This document shows, in pieces, positions 11,066 to 20,115 of a stretch of DNA of 35,261 nucleotides. Origin of the DNA: Sperchopsis tessellata (lineage: Eukaryota > Arthropoda > Insecta > Coleoptera > Hydrophilidae); the NCBI GenBank assembly GCA_033557685.1, contig JAWQRN010000170.1, positions 1-35,261 of the forward strand, in the 5' to 3' direction. Numbering within the stretch: the first letter of the stretch is position 1; each line of letters starts with the position of its first letter. The notes below the pieces were generated by a model that was given only the letters and a program-made list of their open reading frames with translations, did not search any database and had not been told where the DNA came from. Both the position numbers and the translations under genes were made by a program.

Positions 11066-11189
11066 ATATGACTGTTAATAGGAAAAAGAATATTTAAACC
11101 AGTTGAAAATATATATACACAAGATAAAACATATTTCGTTAATATGAACAAATAAAGTAAAAAAAAAATCATCAATAAATGAAACAGCT

Positions 11190-12296
11190 TTTACCAAACT
11201 AATATAAGTGGGGGTTTATGAATGAAACCTTCACACAGTCTATAACCAATAAAATCGAACGATACACTCATAGTTATGACAAGAATATCTGTCGTTGCAA
11301 ACATATTTTTTAACTGCAGATTAAAAAATGGGGATAAAAATATCCAAAGTATTTGTGAATGAAACCTTCGCACTTAGTCTGTGGCCTATAAAATCAATGT
11401 AAACAGTCAATTTATGACAAACATGTCGTTACAAATATATTTTTTTACTGCAGAATTCAAATTCAATAAAATTGAACTACACAATCAAAGCTATGGCAGA
11501 AACATTTGTCGTTACAAGCATATTTTTTAATTGTAATATAAAAAATGGGGATACAAAAATTCAATGGGTTTATGAATGAAACCTTCACACTTTTTTGTGA
11601 TCAATAAAGTTGAACTATACTGTCAAAGTTATAACAGAAATATCTATCGTTATAAGAATATTTCCTAAATACAGAATGGGATAAAAAAATACAAAATATT
11701 TATGAATGAAACCTTCACACTGAGTATGTTCAATTGAACTAAAGTGTCTTATTTAGAACAGAAATATCAGTCATTATAAGCATATTTTCTAATGCAGAAT
11801 AAACAATGGGGTTAAAAAAATGCAGTGTTTGTTAATGTAACCTTCACATATAGACTACGATCAATAATAAGATCCAGCTAAACAGTCAATGTTATGACAA
11901 GAACAGTGTGTCGTTACAAGCATATTTTTTAACTACAGCATATTCAATGCATTTAAATGAATTCAAAGTGTTTATGAAATGAATCGTCACTCTTAGTGTT
12001 TGACTAATAAAATTGAACTATACAGTCAACGAGGTCAGAAAAATTGATACTGTTTAACAATGAAATCTACATACTTAGAAAGTCTACAAATTACACGGTC
12101 AAAGTTATGACAGAAACTACAAAATAAACACTGGGGTGATAAAAATTCAAAGTATATTTTAAAGCTACAGAATAATAGGATTAAAAAAATAATTCAAAGG
12201 GTCTATGACTGAAACCTTCACATGTAATTTATGATCAATATAATCGACTTAAACAGTCAAATATATGAAAGAAACATCAGTTGTATATTTGTTAAG
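11190..12296 (+). repeat. Diverged tandem array (about 130-147 bp units), left part
   Basis: The landmark GAATGAAACCTTCACAC, or a close variant, recurs at about 11220, 11357, 11574, 11704, 11832, 11975 and 12207. It is followed each time in the same order by an ATCAATAAAATTGAAC-type string, CAGTCAA with GTTATGACA, then GTCGTTACAAGCATATTTTT, and then AATGGGG with a run of A. Spacing varies (roughly 130-147 bp where units are whole), and at least one unit lacks its head. No long open frame runs through it. This is an old minisatellite or satellite-like array with no visible promoter or gene. Confidence 0.75.
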
Positions 12297-12298
12297 TA

Positions 12299-13170
12299 TT
12301 GTGTGCTAACATAATTTCTGTCCATTTTTTTCCAATGAATTTTCAACAAAGAAAATACAACAAATTAGTCAATAATGTATTCTCCTTCATTATTTACTTC
12401 TTGCCAACGTTCTACAAGTTTTTCGATGCCTCTGCGATAAAAACCATCCGATCTTGACTCGAAAAAGTCCTCCAATCATGTCTGCAGTTCGACGTCATTA
12501 CTGAAGAAAACACCACGAAAACCGTTCAAAAACAACGGGAAAATTTGTCGTTGTTTGTGGCTATGCGTAGCTCGATGACGCGCGAGCAAACCAGCAAAAA
12601 TTGTCGAACATTGATTTTTGTTTTTACTCCAAACATGTGGGACCCAAGCGCCAAACTTCTGGACTTTTCCCATTGATTGAAGATGGCGATATACGGTCAT
12701 TTGACTGCAATTTATCTGCTCAGCCAATTTTACGGCGGTTTTAAAGGGATCTTCATGAATAAGGTGGTTTTAGTGGTCCTCATCGAATTCCACTGGTCGT
12801 CCGCAACACTCCATGTTTTTCAGGACAAAATTACCGTCTTTGAAACACGTGAACCATCGACGAGCTGTCATTTCATTAATGGCATCTTCACTGTACAGTT
12901 TCCAAATATCGTGAGCAGCTTTGGCGGCTTTATTCCCTTGATTGATCGCGAACAGAATGAAGTGTCGAATCTGCTCATTTTTATCTACTTTACATTCCAT
13001 TTCGAAGGCCGGTAATTGAATAAAATAAAAAATGTAACGTAAAAGCAAACAATATCTTGTTGAGCAGAAAATTTTCTTTCGAGTGGCATATAACCTTTAC
13101 ACATTTGTTTTACTTTTGGCGCTCATTTTTAAGTTTGAAACAAACGGACACTGCTTATGTTAACACCCAA
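12299..13170 (-). mobile_element. Internally deleted mariner-family transposon
   Basis: Inverted ends TTGTGTGCTAACATAA (from 12299) and, on the other strand, TTGGGTGTTAACATAA (from 13170) are bounded by TA at 12297-12298 and 13171-13172. Similarity continues with TGTCC. The element is 872 bp against about 1.3 kb for a full mariner. The transposase frame it carries has lost its catalytic core. It sits inside the tandem array: repeat-unit sequence ends at its left border and resumes at its right border. Confidence 0.85.
12365..13000 (-). pseudogene. Mariner transposase pseudogene with core deletion
   Basis: The frame starts at MECKVDKNEQIRHFILF (13000). It shows the first helix-turn-helix (AHDIWKLYSEDAINEMTAR), the linker GRPVEFDEDH, and the second HTH (LAEQINCSQMTVYRHL). 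It then reaches LLARHRATHSHKQRQ and jumps straight to a C-terminal region with FESRSDGFYRRGIEKLVERW, closing at TAA 12365-12367. The stretch holding all three catalytic Asp residues (the TGDE, DNA-PH and SPDL regions) is deleted. In-frame stops also occur at 12770-12772 and 12476-12478. Frame is kept across the deletion. In intact relatives this enzyme excises and inserts mariner at TA; this copy could at most be mobilised in trans. Confidence 0.85.
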
Positions 13171-13172
13171 TA

Positions 13173-13560
13173 CATAATTGACAATAATTATGAATTAAAC
13201 TTATAAACTGAACCTATGACCAACAAAGGCCTACAATAATCATAGTAATATGGCACAGATTTATTTCATTCAAACAAACATTCGTATTAAATGGAATAAA
13301 TTTCCTTGGTTGTTATCTACATGAATAGTGTTTCGGGATTGACGCCATGTAGAGGCTCTGAAAAGTTACGTATCGTCAACTGGAGAATAAACATGTTTAA
13401 AATTGTTGCGAATTAAACCTACAAAGTCTTTGATTAACAAAAGCATTACTACACAGTATTTCCTAAATAAAAAAGGTTAAGAATTGAAGCTACAAACTTG
13501 TGATTCTTAAGCTGCAATTTAAGTTAAATAGGACTAACGAACCCTAAAAGGTTGTAATGG
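13173..13560 (+). repeat. Diverged tandem array, right part beyond the mariner
   Basis: GAATTAAAC-CTACAAAG-type heads (near 13192, 13409 and 13482), followed by GACCAACAAA or GATTAACAAA strings, resemble the GAATGAAACCTTCACAC and GATCAATAAA landmarks left of the mariner. The similarity is lower than within the left part. Confidence 0.5.
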
Positions 13561-16330
13561 TTCATATTCCACCGGGTGTAAACGTAATACACACTAATAA
13601 TTGTAAAGTTTTTTCAAAAATAAAATTCTCAGTCACGATTCAAATACTTACAAATGATAATTATTCACATGCAACTTTCAAAATTTACAATAATAGTTTT
13701 ATATTCTTTGCTTTATCGTAAGTATCTTCAGCAAATAGTTTGAAACTTCGCAATACAGTGGAGTTTTTGGAAAATGTTGGAGTAATAAACACAAAAGTTG
13801 ATATTATATGTCAATGGAGGAAATGCCGTGGTACAGATTGACATTTGAACGTTTATATATTGTACCTTCCAATGTCTGATGTTTAGAATAGTCAATAATT
13901 CAAATTTTTAAGTGTTCATTTTATTTACATGTTATTTATCTATTCTTTTTTAACAGAGATGTAAATATTAATCGTTCATAAAGTCCTCAGTGTACAAGCT
14001 TTATAAAATAGAAGTGAAGCGCCTCCTATTTCCTATCTAAAAAATAGTATCAAAAAAGTGAAAATAAAAGCTGTATTTAATTTTAATAAATGATTTTATA
14101 TTGCAGCACACAATAGAAACACTTCTCTTTCTTAGGGTTTTAACATACACAATATAATTTAATAAAATTAATGTGTACTATTTGTTGCTCGAGAAATTTT
14201 AAAATTGATCTAGGTATCGCAATTTTGATGCTATTTTTACAAATTATACATATGTTTAAACATAATGTGGTTGTTGTTTGCTAAAAAAAGGTTTTGGTAG
14301 CGTCTTTGATTGACTGTTGAAGAATTGAGTGATGAATTGTTGTTGATATTGTTTAAGAACTAACTAAATAAATGTAAAAGATTTTTGCAGAGAGCTCTTG
14401 TCTCCGATAATTTTTCTTGTAGTGGCCTGTATAAAATATTAAGGTTTATTTATTTTTATTAACATTACCTATTTCTTTTTCTAGCAAAGTCCATAAGTTT
14501 ATATACATAAATATTTAAAAAATATATGATGCAGATATTCTTCTATACAAGTAGTGACGGAGAGGTTTTTATAACATATTGAGTTTTGTTTTTCTTTGAA
14601 TTCTTTTCTTATTTTTTTTAATGTGTAATTTCACTTTTTATCCATATATTAACTGGGTATTTGTGATGATCAAAAGAATTATAATAATTGCATAGTTTAA
14701 GTAAGTTAATCATACGAATATTGTTTCCCAAGACAATTTATTCTAAAACACTTTTATCCTTACAAATGTTGTTTCCGATGACAATTCGTTTTAAAACACT
14801 TTTATTAGCTGAAGTGTTTTTTTTTTATCAACACTAATGTTCTTTGTGGAGAGACAAAAAATTGAGTACCTCATGCGCGGAAATGAACCTGAATCTTCAT
14901 AGAGCACTGGATGTAACAAAATTTGTATATGTGGCAGCCTAATCTCTGAAGTCAGTGTTTGACAGATGTGGAAATGTACGGATGATAGAAAAACGATTTC
15001 CTGCACGTGAACAAAAAGTGAACTCAAATCTCTAGGAATAGAAAAATAATTTTGTAATTGTGTTGTAATTCAATCATTATCTTAACAACAGCATCAAATT
15101 GAATATCATTGGAAACAATGTTTTTTCAAATCAGAATTAATACTTACTTTCTATTTGTGTTTTGAATAGGTGATAATTTTGTTCGTACTAGGCATCAAGA
15201 ATTGTATAAGAATTTATTGTGTACAGGTGATTGACATATATAGGATTAAGGACAATTTCTAGTTAACTTCACCAATTTATTTTCTTAGCGAGAAGGTGAG
15301 AGACCGTTTGTATAACTCGAGAGGGTTTTTATATGTAGTTTAATCATTTTGGTAATATTTATTGAAAATTGTGATTTGATGACATTATGGCATTTGAGAT
15401 GCTCATTGTTAAACAAAAAACAAATGTTTAGGTCTTGTATTTATTTATATACTTGATGATTTAAGAAAAAGGAACAATGTGAAATATTTATATGTAAGTA
15501 ATACACATAATTATTATTATTATTATACGAATTAAAATTCAATAGCATCACTGTACATGGCAGTTGTGACATTAATAAAAAAAATTACAGCTGACTCGTT
15601 TTTACTTGAGTTTTTAGAAAATAAGATATCAACTGCTTTAATTTTCATCTTTACACACGAATTATTGGTTACGTACAATATGGAAATACTTTCAGATTGT
15701 AATATGTTTTATATTACTATTATAGTCAATTCTTAAGCCATAAATAACATTTTGCCATTGTAAAATCAAAATCTAATATATTCATTTTTTGAGTTTCTGA
15801 GGAGTACATTACCTCATTTTAGAAGCTATAATATATGGTAGAATTGAAGGCTCCGAAAAATCAAAAATTAATCCAAATCTACCAATGATCTGTTATTAGC
15901 AATGTAAGAGCAAGTCTTATTCAGAGTAAATTTAATAGAAAAAAAGAAGAAAAATATTTAGTAATTCCATAATTGTACAAACATAAAGAACATGGCAAAA
16001 AATAATAGTACATATATTGCTGGATAAAATCAAAAAAACTTTTAAATATTAAAAATATTTCTCCAATTTTGTGGTAATGTACTGTATAATGTTATATATT
16101 TAAGCAAAATATATCGCATTTGTTAATGTTTGTATTTTTTGCTAAGGGTAATGTTAGAAGAACTCTCAGTTTCAAATATCTGGTATTAAAAAACAACAAT
16201 ATTAAATTTAGTCTGTGTTACAATCTACTAGAAAACACATTTGCAATTAAAAAATAGATATATCTAAATGTTTAAAAGTGAACTAAAAGTCCATAGCCGA
16301 ATGTTTAATTTTATAAAATATTGTATAATC
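13561..16330. other. AT-rich region, no gene recognised
   Basis: It contains a two-copy direct repeat of about 50-bp period at 14718-14808 (TTGTTTCC followed by GACAATT and AAAACACTTTTAT) and an ATT microsatellite at about 15512-15527. The minus-strand open frame 14791-15027 (78 codons) has no recognised motif. No exon-like structures were found. Confidence 0.5.
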
Positions 16331-16332
16331 TA

Positions 16333-16492
16333 CACCTTTTCCAATTGTAATTCAGAAACCATCAAATATAATTCAGATTAGTCAACTATAATTCAGAAAG
16401 CGTCAAGTGTAATTCAGAAAGCATCTAATTATTCAAAAAGCGTCAAATGTAATTCAGATTAAAGTCAATTGTTATTCAGATTACACCTTTCC
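16333..16492 (+). repeat. Left subterminal repeat array of the IS630-like element
   Basis: Seven units containing ATTCAG (one as ATTCAA) are spaced about 20-24 bp apart. Most are followed by AAAGCGTCAA-type or ATTAGTCAA-type strings. The array is bounded by CACCTTTTC (16333-16341) and CACCTTTCC (16484-16492). The last two units read ATTCAGATTAAAGTCAATTG and GTTATTCAGATT, matching the inner end of the right array. Confidence 0.85.
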
Positions 16493-16499
16493 CAGATAT

Positions 16500-16970
16500 A
16501 ACGGGCGTACCAACGGGAGGTGTCCTTTTTAATTTCAAGCAATTTTTGCTGTGGGAATATTTGAAAGCTGATATTACACAGTTAAAAATTGGCAATTTAC
16601 ATAATGATGGAAGGCAATTGTGAATTTACATAGTCCAAAAATTAGAGCGCACTGGTTCTGTTTTGGGTGCAAAGGCACCTATGCCAACACGTAGTTGTCG
16701 ATCTCTTGAAAACATAAATGCATTGCAGACAGCCCAAAACCTCAATTCGCCATCGATCACAGCAAGTGGACATGTCAACCAATTTTGTATGGAATGAATT
16801 TGACTGAAAGACGTGGTTTCCACATGATGGCGCAACCTGCCACGTGTCGAGAGATTTAACAGTTATTCAACACAGTTTTTGTGACGTGTAATTTCTTGTT
16901 TTGGCGATTAAAAATTTGCCGAGATCGTGAGATATTAAGGCCGTTGGATTTGTATTCCCTGAGGTTGGGT
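16500..16970 (+). pseudogene. Decayed mariner-type transposase pieces inside the IS630-like element
   Basis: On the plus strand, opposite to the resident transposase, several motifs resemble a different insect transposase of the DUF4817/mariner type. VQKLERTGSVLGAKAP followed by PTRSCRSLENI (about 16640-16720) looks like the HTH-linker region. WFPHDGATCHVSRD (about 16820-16860) looks like the second-Asp region. NLPRS then a stop then DI (about 16912-16934) looks like the third-Asp region, with Cys replaced by a stop. FLLWEYLKADI (about 16541-16573), usually downstream of these, lies upstream instead. The piece is therefore rearranged or comes from two copies. It is dead, and the family call is tentative. 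Confidence 0.45.
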
Positions 16971-17137
16971 AAAGAAAATAATATTCAATTGAAATTCATA
17001 CAGTGTAAATTGTAATTTATTAGGAAACGTCAATCATAACTTTACGGAAAATAATAAAAAAAAACAGTTTTAATGAAAACAAATTATCATGTAATACATA
17101 TTAACAAAATTTCATTTAATTATCTGTCAACTCATAC

Positions 17138-17893
17138 CTAAGGTAGTTGTACGATGCGTCGTAGTGTGCTGCACAGCACGAGCACAAACACCCCTACTAC
17201 CTTGTCTACAATTTTCTCTAAGCAGGCCAATCTTTGTTCCATAACACCTGGACCTTCAAGATTGGAAATTTGAAGATGTGTCTTAACAAATGTCTTAATT
17301 TTGGACCAAATAGTTTCAACGGGGTTTAACACTGGAGAATATGGTCCTAGATGCAACAATATTGCAGCTGTTCCGGTAATAACCGTTTCCAGTCTTGAGT
17401 GACAGGGAGCGTTATCAACCACAATTACCAAGTCAGCTAGTTGGTTCCCCATGTCTTGCCAGTTTGTTAACAATCTGGATACCCAAGCATTTACTAATTC
17501 ATATGTATAAGAACCTCTCCTACTTTCTATGGCTACAACGCCTGTAGCAGAAATTGCACCTATCAGGTGAATATTTGGACCTCTTGCTGCTGGGAGTTTT
17601 TGCACTGCTCTAACACCTGTTAAGGCATGACCCCTTGTTCGACGGCAAAAGAGATTAAAATTGATTTTTTCCATGCAAACCATTTGCTTGCCCTGCTGAA
17701 TATAGTCATTTAAAGCCTGAACATATTCAGCTCGTTTCCTTTTATTCTCCTCAGAATTCATTGTAATAGGTTCATTATGCACATTCTTTACAGTAAACAG
17801 TCTGCCTTCTAAGTAATTTCCTACCTTCTGGAAGAGTTTTGCTGTTAATTGTTTTAAAGTGTAAATACAATAATTTTCAATCCATGAAACCAT
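17138..17893 (-). CDS. IS630-like DDE transposase, probably inactive
   Basis: A 251-aa open frame. The N-terminal part (residues 1-46) includes TLKQLTAKLFQKVG and LFTVKNVHNEP, the usual run into the catalytic domain. The DDE_3 core follows, with INFNLFCRRTRG (77-88), RGPNIHLIGAIS (104-115), VIVVDNAPCH (156-165) and LGPYSPVLNPVETIWSKIK (182-200). Asp160 and Glu193 fit the second and third catalytic residues. The first catalytic Asp, in the IDET-NFN context of relatives, is Glu75 here (MEKINFN), so catalysis is probably lost. Upstream the frame continues to a TGA at 17942-17944, and a MET-ES stretch before that suggests the original start is cut off by this stop. The gene sits between the two repeat arrays, its own likely binding sites. 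Confidence 0.8.
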   Translation of the reverse strand: MVSWIENYCIYTLKQLTAKLFQKVGNYLEGRLFTVKNVHNEPITMNSEENKRKRAEYVQALNDYIQQGKQMVCMEKINFNLFCRRTRGHALTGVRAVQKLPAARGPNIHLIGAISATGVVAIESRRGSYTYELVNAWVSRLLTNWQDMGNQLADLVIVVDNAPCHSRLETVITGTAAILLHLGPYSPVLNPVETIWSKIKTFVKTHLQISNLEGPGVMEQRLACLEKIVDKVVGVFVLVLCSTLRRIVQLP

Positions 17894-17989
17894 CGAATCA
17901 TTTTGTTTCTCATTAAGAACTTTTGATTTGGCAATAATCTGTCAACTTTCTGTCATTTGCACTTCTATGTTAACTAAAATATTAATTAA

Positions 17990-18198
17990 GAAAAGGTGTA
18001 GGAAATCTGAATAACAATTGACTTTAATCTGAATTACATTTGATGCTTTCTAAATTACATATGACTTCTTTCTGAATTTCATTTGACACTTTCTGAATTA
18101 AAATTGACTAATCTGAATTACATTTGTCGCTTTCTAAATTACATATGACGCTTTCTGAATTACATTTGACACTTTCTGAAATACAATTGGAAAAGGTA
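17990..18198 (-). repeat. Right subterminal repeat array of the IS630-like element
   Basis: Read on the minus strand, nine units of the ATTCAG/ATTTAG type are followed by AAAGTGTCAA, AAAGCGTCAT, ATTAGTCAA or ATTAAAGTCAA. The outer motif is TACCTTTTCC at 18189-18198 and the inner motif CACCTTTTC at 17990-17998. It is an inverted counterpart of the left array but longer (209 versus 160 bp). The difference is in unit number, so units have been gained or lost. Confidence 0.85.
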
Positions 18199-18239
18199 TA
18201 GAACAACTGCTAATTACACAAGACAAGGATGTGTCTACT

Positions 18240-18458
18240 AAACAAGAGGATAAGATGAATTATACAGGAGAACCCTAGAAAACCATTATGGCAATATTTT
18301 ATTGGAATTGAGTAATGGTGCCCTATCTTAAAAGATTCTGGGAAGAAGACCAGGAGGAGGGATTATTTATAAGACCTCCACTGGAGATTTGACTGAATGG
18401 AAAAAAGTATAATTCTCTAATGAGAGTAAATTTATTTTGTTTAGATCGGATGGTATGT
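18240..18458 (+). pseudogene. Tc1-like transposase vestige
   Basis: The plus strand reads RRPGGG near 18350 and then EWKKV, a stop, FSNESKFILFRSDG (about 18395-18453). The Tc1 family has W-KV-FSDESKF-LF-SDG around its first catalytic Asp; here that Asp is Asn. Only this stretch is recognisable, and the RTE insertion follows immediately. Sequence beyond the RTE (from 20116) does not visibly continue the Tc1 frame. Confidence 0.45.
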
Positions 18459-18466
18459 TCTATACC
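18459..18466. repeat. Candidate target-site duplication, left copy (TCTATACC)
   Basis: An eight-base identical copy of 20108-20115. It abuts the ATGATG 3' tail of the RTE element (CATCATCATC on the plus strand). Confidence 0.6.
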
Positions 18467-18479
18467 ATCATCATCTGCC

Positions 18480-19854
18480 TATATGTCTATCCATTGATGG
18501 ATGTAGGCCTCTTCTAGCAACTTCTGTCCTTTTTGCATCCAGTTGTAGTCAACTGTTCTCTTTATATCATCGGTCCAACGTGTGTGTGGTCTTCCTCTGA
18601 ATCGTTTGCCCAGTACTGGTCGCCATCTTATTATGTTTCTTGTCCACCTCCCAACCTTGGACCTTGCTATATGACCAGCCCACTGCTACTTTAGTCTTAG
18701 AACTGTCTCAACCACATTACACGTTCCAGTTTTGCTACTGATCTATTCATTATTTTTGTGGTCACGAAGAGTTATTCCAAGTATCGATCTTTCCATCGCT
18801 CTTTGTGTTACACAAAGGTCGTGATGGTCTTTTTTGTTAAAGTCCAGGTCTCTGAGCCATAGGTTAGGACTGGCATGATGTTTTGTTCAAATAGTTTTTT
18901 TTTTCAGCTTTTAGTTTAACTTACTCTTCAATACATCTCTCCAACAGCCAAAAGTCACCCATCCCAATTTCACTCTTCGTTTAATCTCGTTTTCTTGATT
19001 TTTGGGATTAAGACTTATTTGTTAACCCAGATAAACGTAGTTTTCTACCCTTTCTATTGTGCTACCTTCAACATCATATTTCTCTTGTCCACTGTGCATT
19101 ATTTTTGTTTTTCTCAGTTCCTCATCCGCATTTTACAGCTCAATCAGCATACATGTAAGGTCGTAGATATTATCGGCTATTATTATAATGTCGTCTGCGA
19201 ACCTCAAATGGTTAAGCATTTTTCCATTTACATTAATGCCCTTGGTACCCCAATCTAGTTTTTTGAACACATCTTCTAGGCCCAATGTAAACAGTTTGGT
19301 CGATATGCTGTCTTCTTGTCTAACTCCTTTTTTCATTTTGATGGGTTCGGTATCGTCTTGCAATTGGACTGTTAAAGTGGCGTTTTCGTAAATGCTTTGT
19401 ATAAGCCGTGTAACTAATGTCTACTCGGCAATTTTGCTAGTATGTCAGACGCCGATGTCTCGATGGAGTCGAAGGCTTTCTTGATGTCGACAAACGCGAG
19501 GTATGGTGTCAGATTGTATTCTCTTGACTTTTCTATAAGGCTCCTGAACACTTGGATATGGTCACAGGTACTGAAACCGACCTGTTTTATTGGTTGGTAA
19601 TGATCTATTTTGCTAGTTATGAAGTTCTCGAGTGTTGTTTCCTATTTTTTAAGATAGAATATCAATTGAATTATTTCATTTTGTGGGTATTTTGCCTTTA
19701 TCAAGCATTGATTGAACAGTACCTGAAGATTTTTTATTAGTACTTTCCCGCCTTGCTTAAGCATTTCTGGTATTATACAGTCTTCCCCAGCAGCTTTATT
19801 GTTTTTTAGTTGTTTCAGAGCGTTTTCTAACTCATATTGCTCTATATCACACAT
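18480..19854 (-). pseudogene. RTE reverse transcriptase pseudogene (3' segment)
   Basis: Read leftward: ELENALKQLKNNKAAGEDCI and VLFNQCLIKAKYPQ (19840-19680), then IDHYQPIKQVGFSTCDHIQ, LAFVDIKKAFDSIE (motif A, about 19480) and MKKGVRQEDSISTKLFTLGL (about 19270-19335). LNHLRFADDIIIIAD (about 19170-19215) carries the catalytic FADD motif. The C-terminal tail follows, with GHIARSKVGRWTRNIIRWRP, GRPHTRWTDDIKRTVDYNW and EEAYIHQWMDI (about 18480-18680). These match RTE/BovB-type LINEs. Frame breaks occur at 19640, near 19430 and after 19133. The acidic catalytic residues of motifs A and C survive, but the gene is broken. Confidence 0.85.
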
Positions 19855-19859
19855 CGAAA

Positions 19860-20107
19860 ATTACACGAAAACAAGATCGAAGATATTCTCCAGAATGGTG
19901 GCAGTAATAGAGCCTGGCAAAAGAGAAGGATACTAGGGAAACATATCGTTGCGGCAATAAAGATTCCAGTGGAATAATAATACAAGATCATGACAAAATT
20001 CTAAAAAGAACTGAAGAATTTTACGGAAACCTGTCTAGTTCCAGTAAGGAAACAGGCGAAAACTTCCCAGACCAAAGAACAGACAAATGTGGGGAAATTG
20101 TGTGAAG
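19860..20107 (+). pseudogene. RTE segment preceding the reverse transcriptase (inverted 5' piece)
   Basis: The plus strand reads NKIEDILQNGG, AWQKRRILGKHIVAAIK and then, after a one-base frame change, DSSGIIIQDHDKILKRTEEF with YGNLSSSSK (19870-20050). In RTE elements this endonuclease-to-RT linker lies directly N-terminal of the segment found on the minus strand from 19854. Its element-proximal break is at the outer border and its 5' truncation abuts the junction near 19857. Confidence 0.7.
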
Positions 20108-20115
20108 TCTATACC
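20108..20115. repeat. Candidate target-site duplication, right copy (TCTATACC)
   Basis: It abuts the inverted 5' piece of the RTE element. Eight matching bases at exactly the two predicted borders is unlikely by chance but is not proof. Confidence 0.6.

Larger units (their letters stand above)
16333..18198. mobile_element. IS630-like DNA transposon with repeat-array ends
   Basis: The outer ends CACCTTTTCCAATTGTA (from 16333) and, on the other strand, TACCTTTTCCAATTGTA (from 18198) are inverted. They are flanked by TA (16331-16332 and 18199-18200), the target of IS630/Tc1/mariner elements. Each end continues as an array of about 21-bp units of the type AATTCAGAAAGCGTCAAATG, and each array is closed on the inside by another CACCTTTTC-type motif. 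The interior encodes a DDE transposase on the minus strand. About 1.87 kb in total. It looks structurally complete, although its transposase carries disabling changes. Confidence 0.85.
18467..20107 (-). mobile_element. RTE-type LINE with 5' inversion (twin priming)
   Basis: Minus-strand part (19854 down to 18467): the reverse transcriptase region and C-terminal tail, ending in ATGATG repeats. Plus-strand part (about 19860-20107): the region just N-terminal of the reverse transcriptase, placed head-to-head. TCTATACC flanks the whole unit (18459-18466 and 20108-20115). The order of the broken pieces is what twin-primed reverse transcription produces. All coding parts carry stops or frameshifts. 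Confidence 0.8.

Noticed and set aside
11191..11373. Minus-strand open frame in the tandem array
   Set aside because: It spans repeat units, is not repeated in frame in the next units and has no motif.
13000..13050. Mariner start at 13048 (MLLRYIFYFIQLPAF)
   Set aside because: The family protein begins at MECKVDKNEQIR (13000). The upstream codons are untranslated leader that happens to be open.
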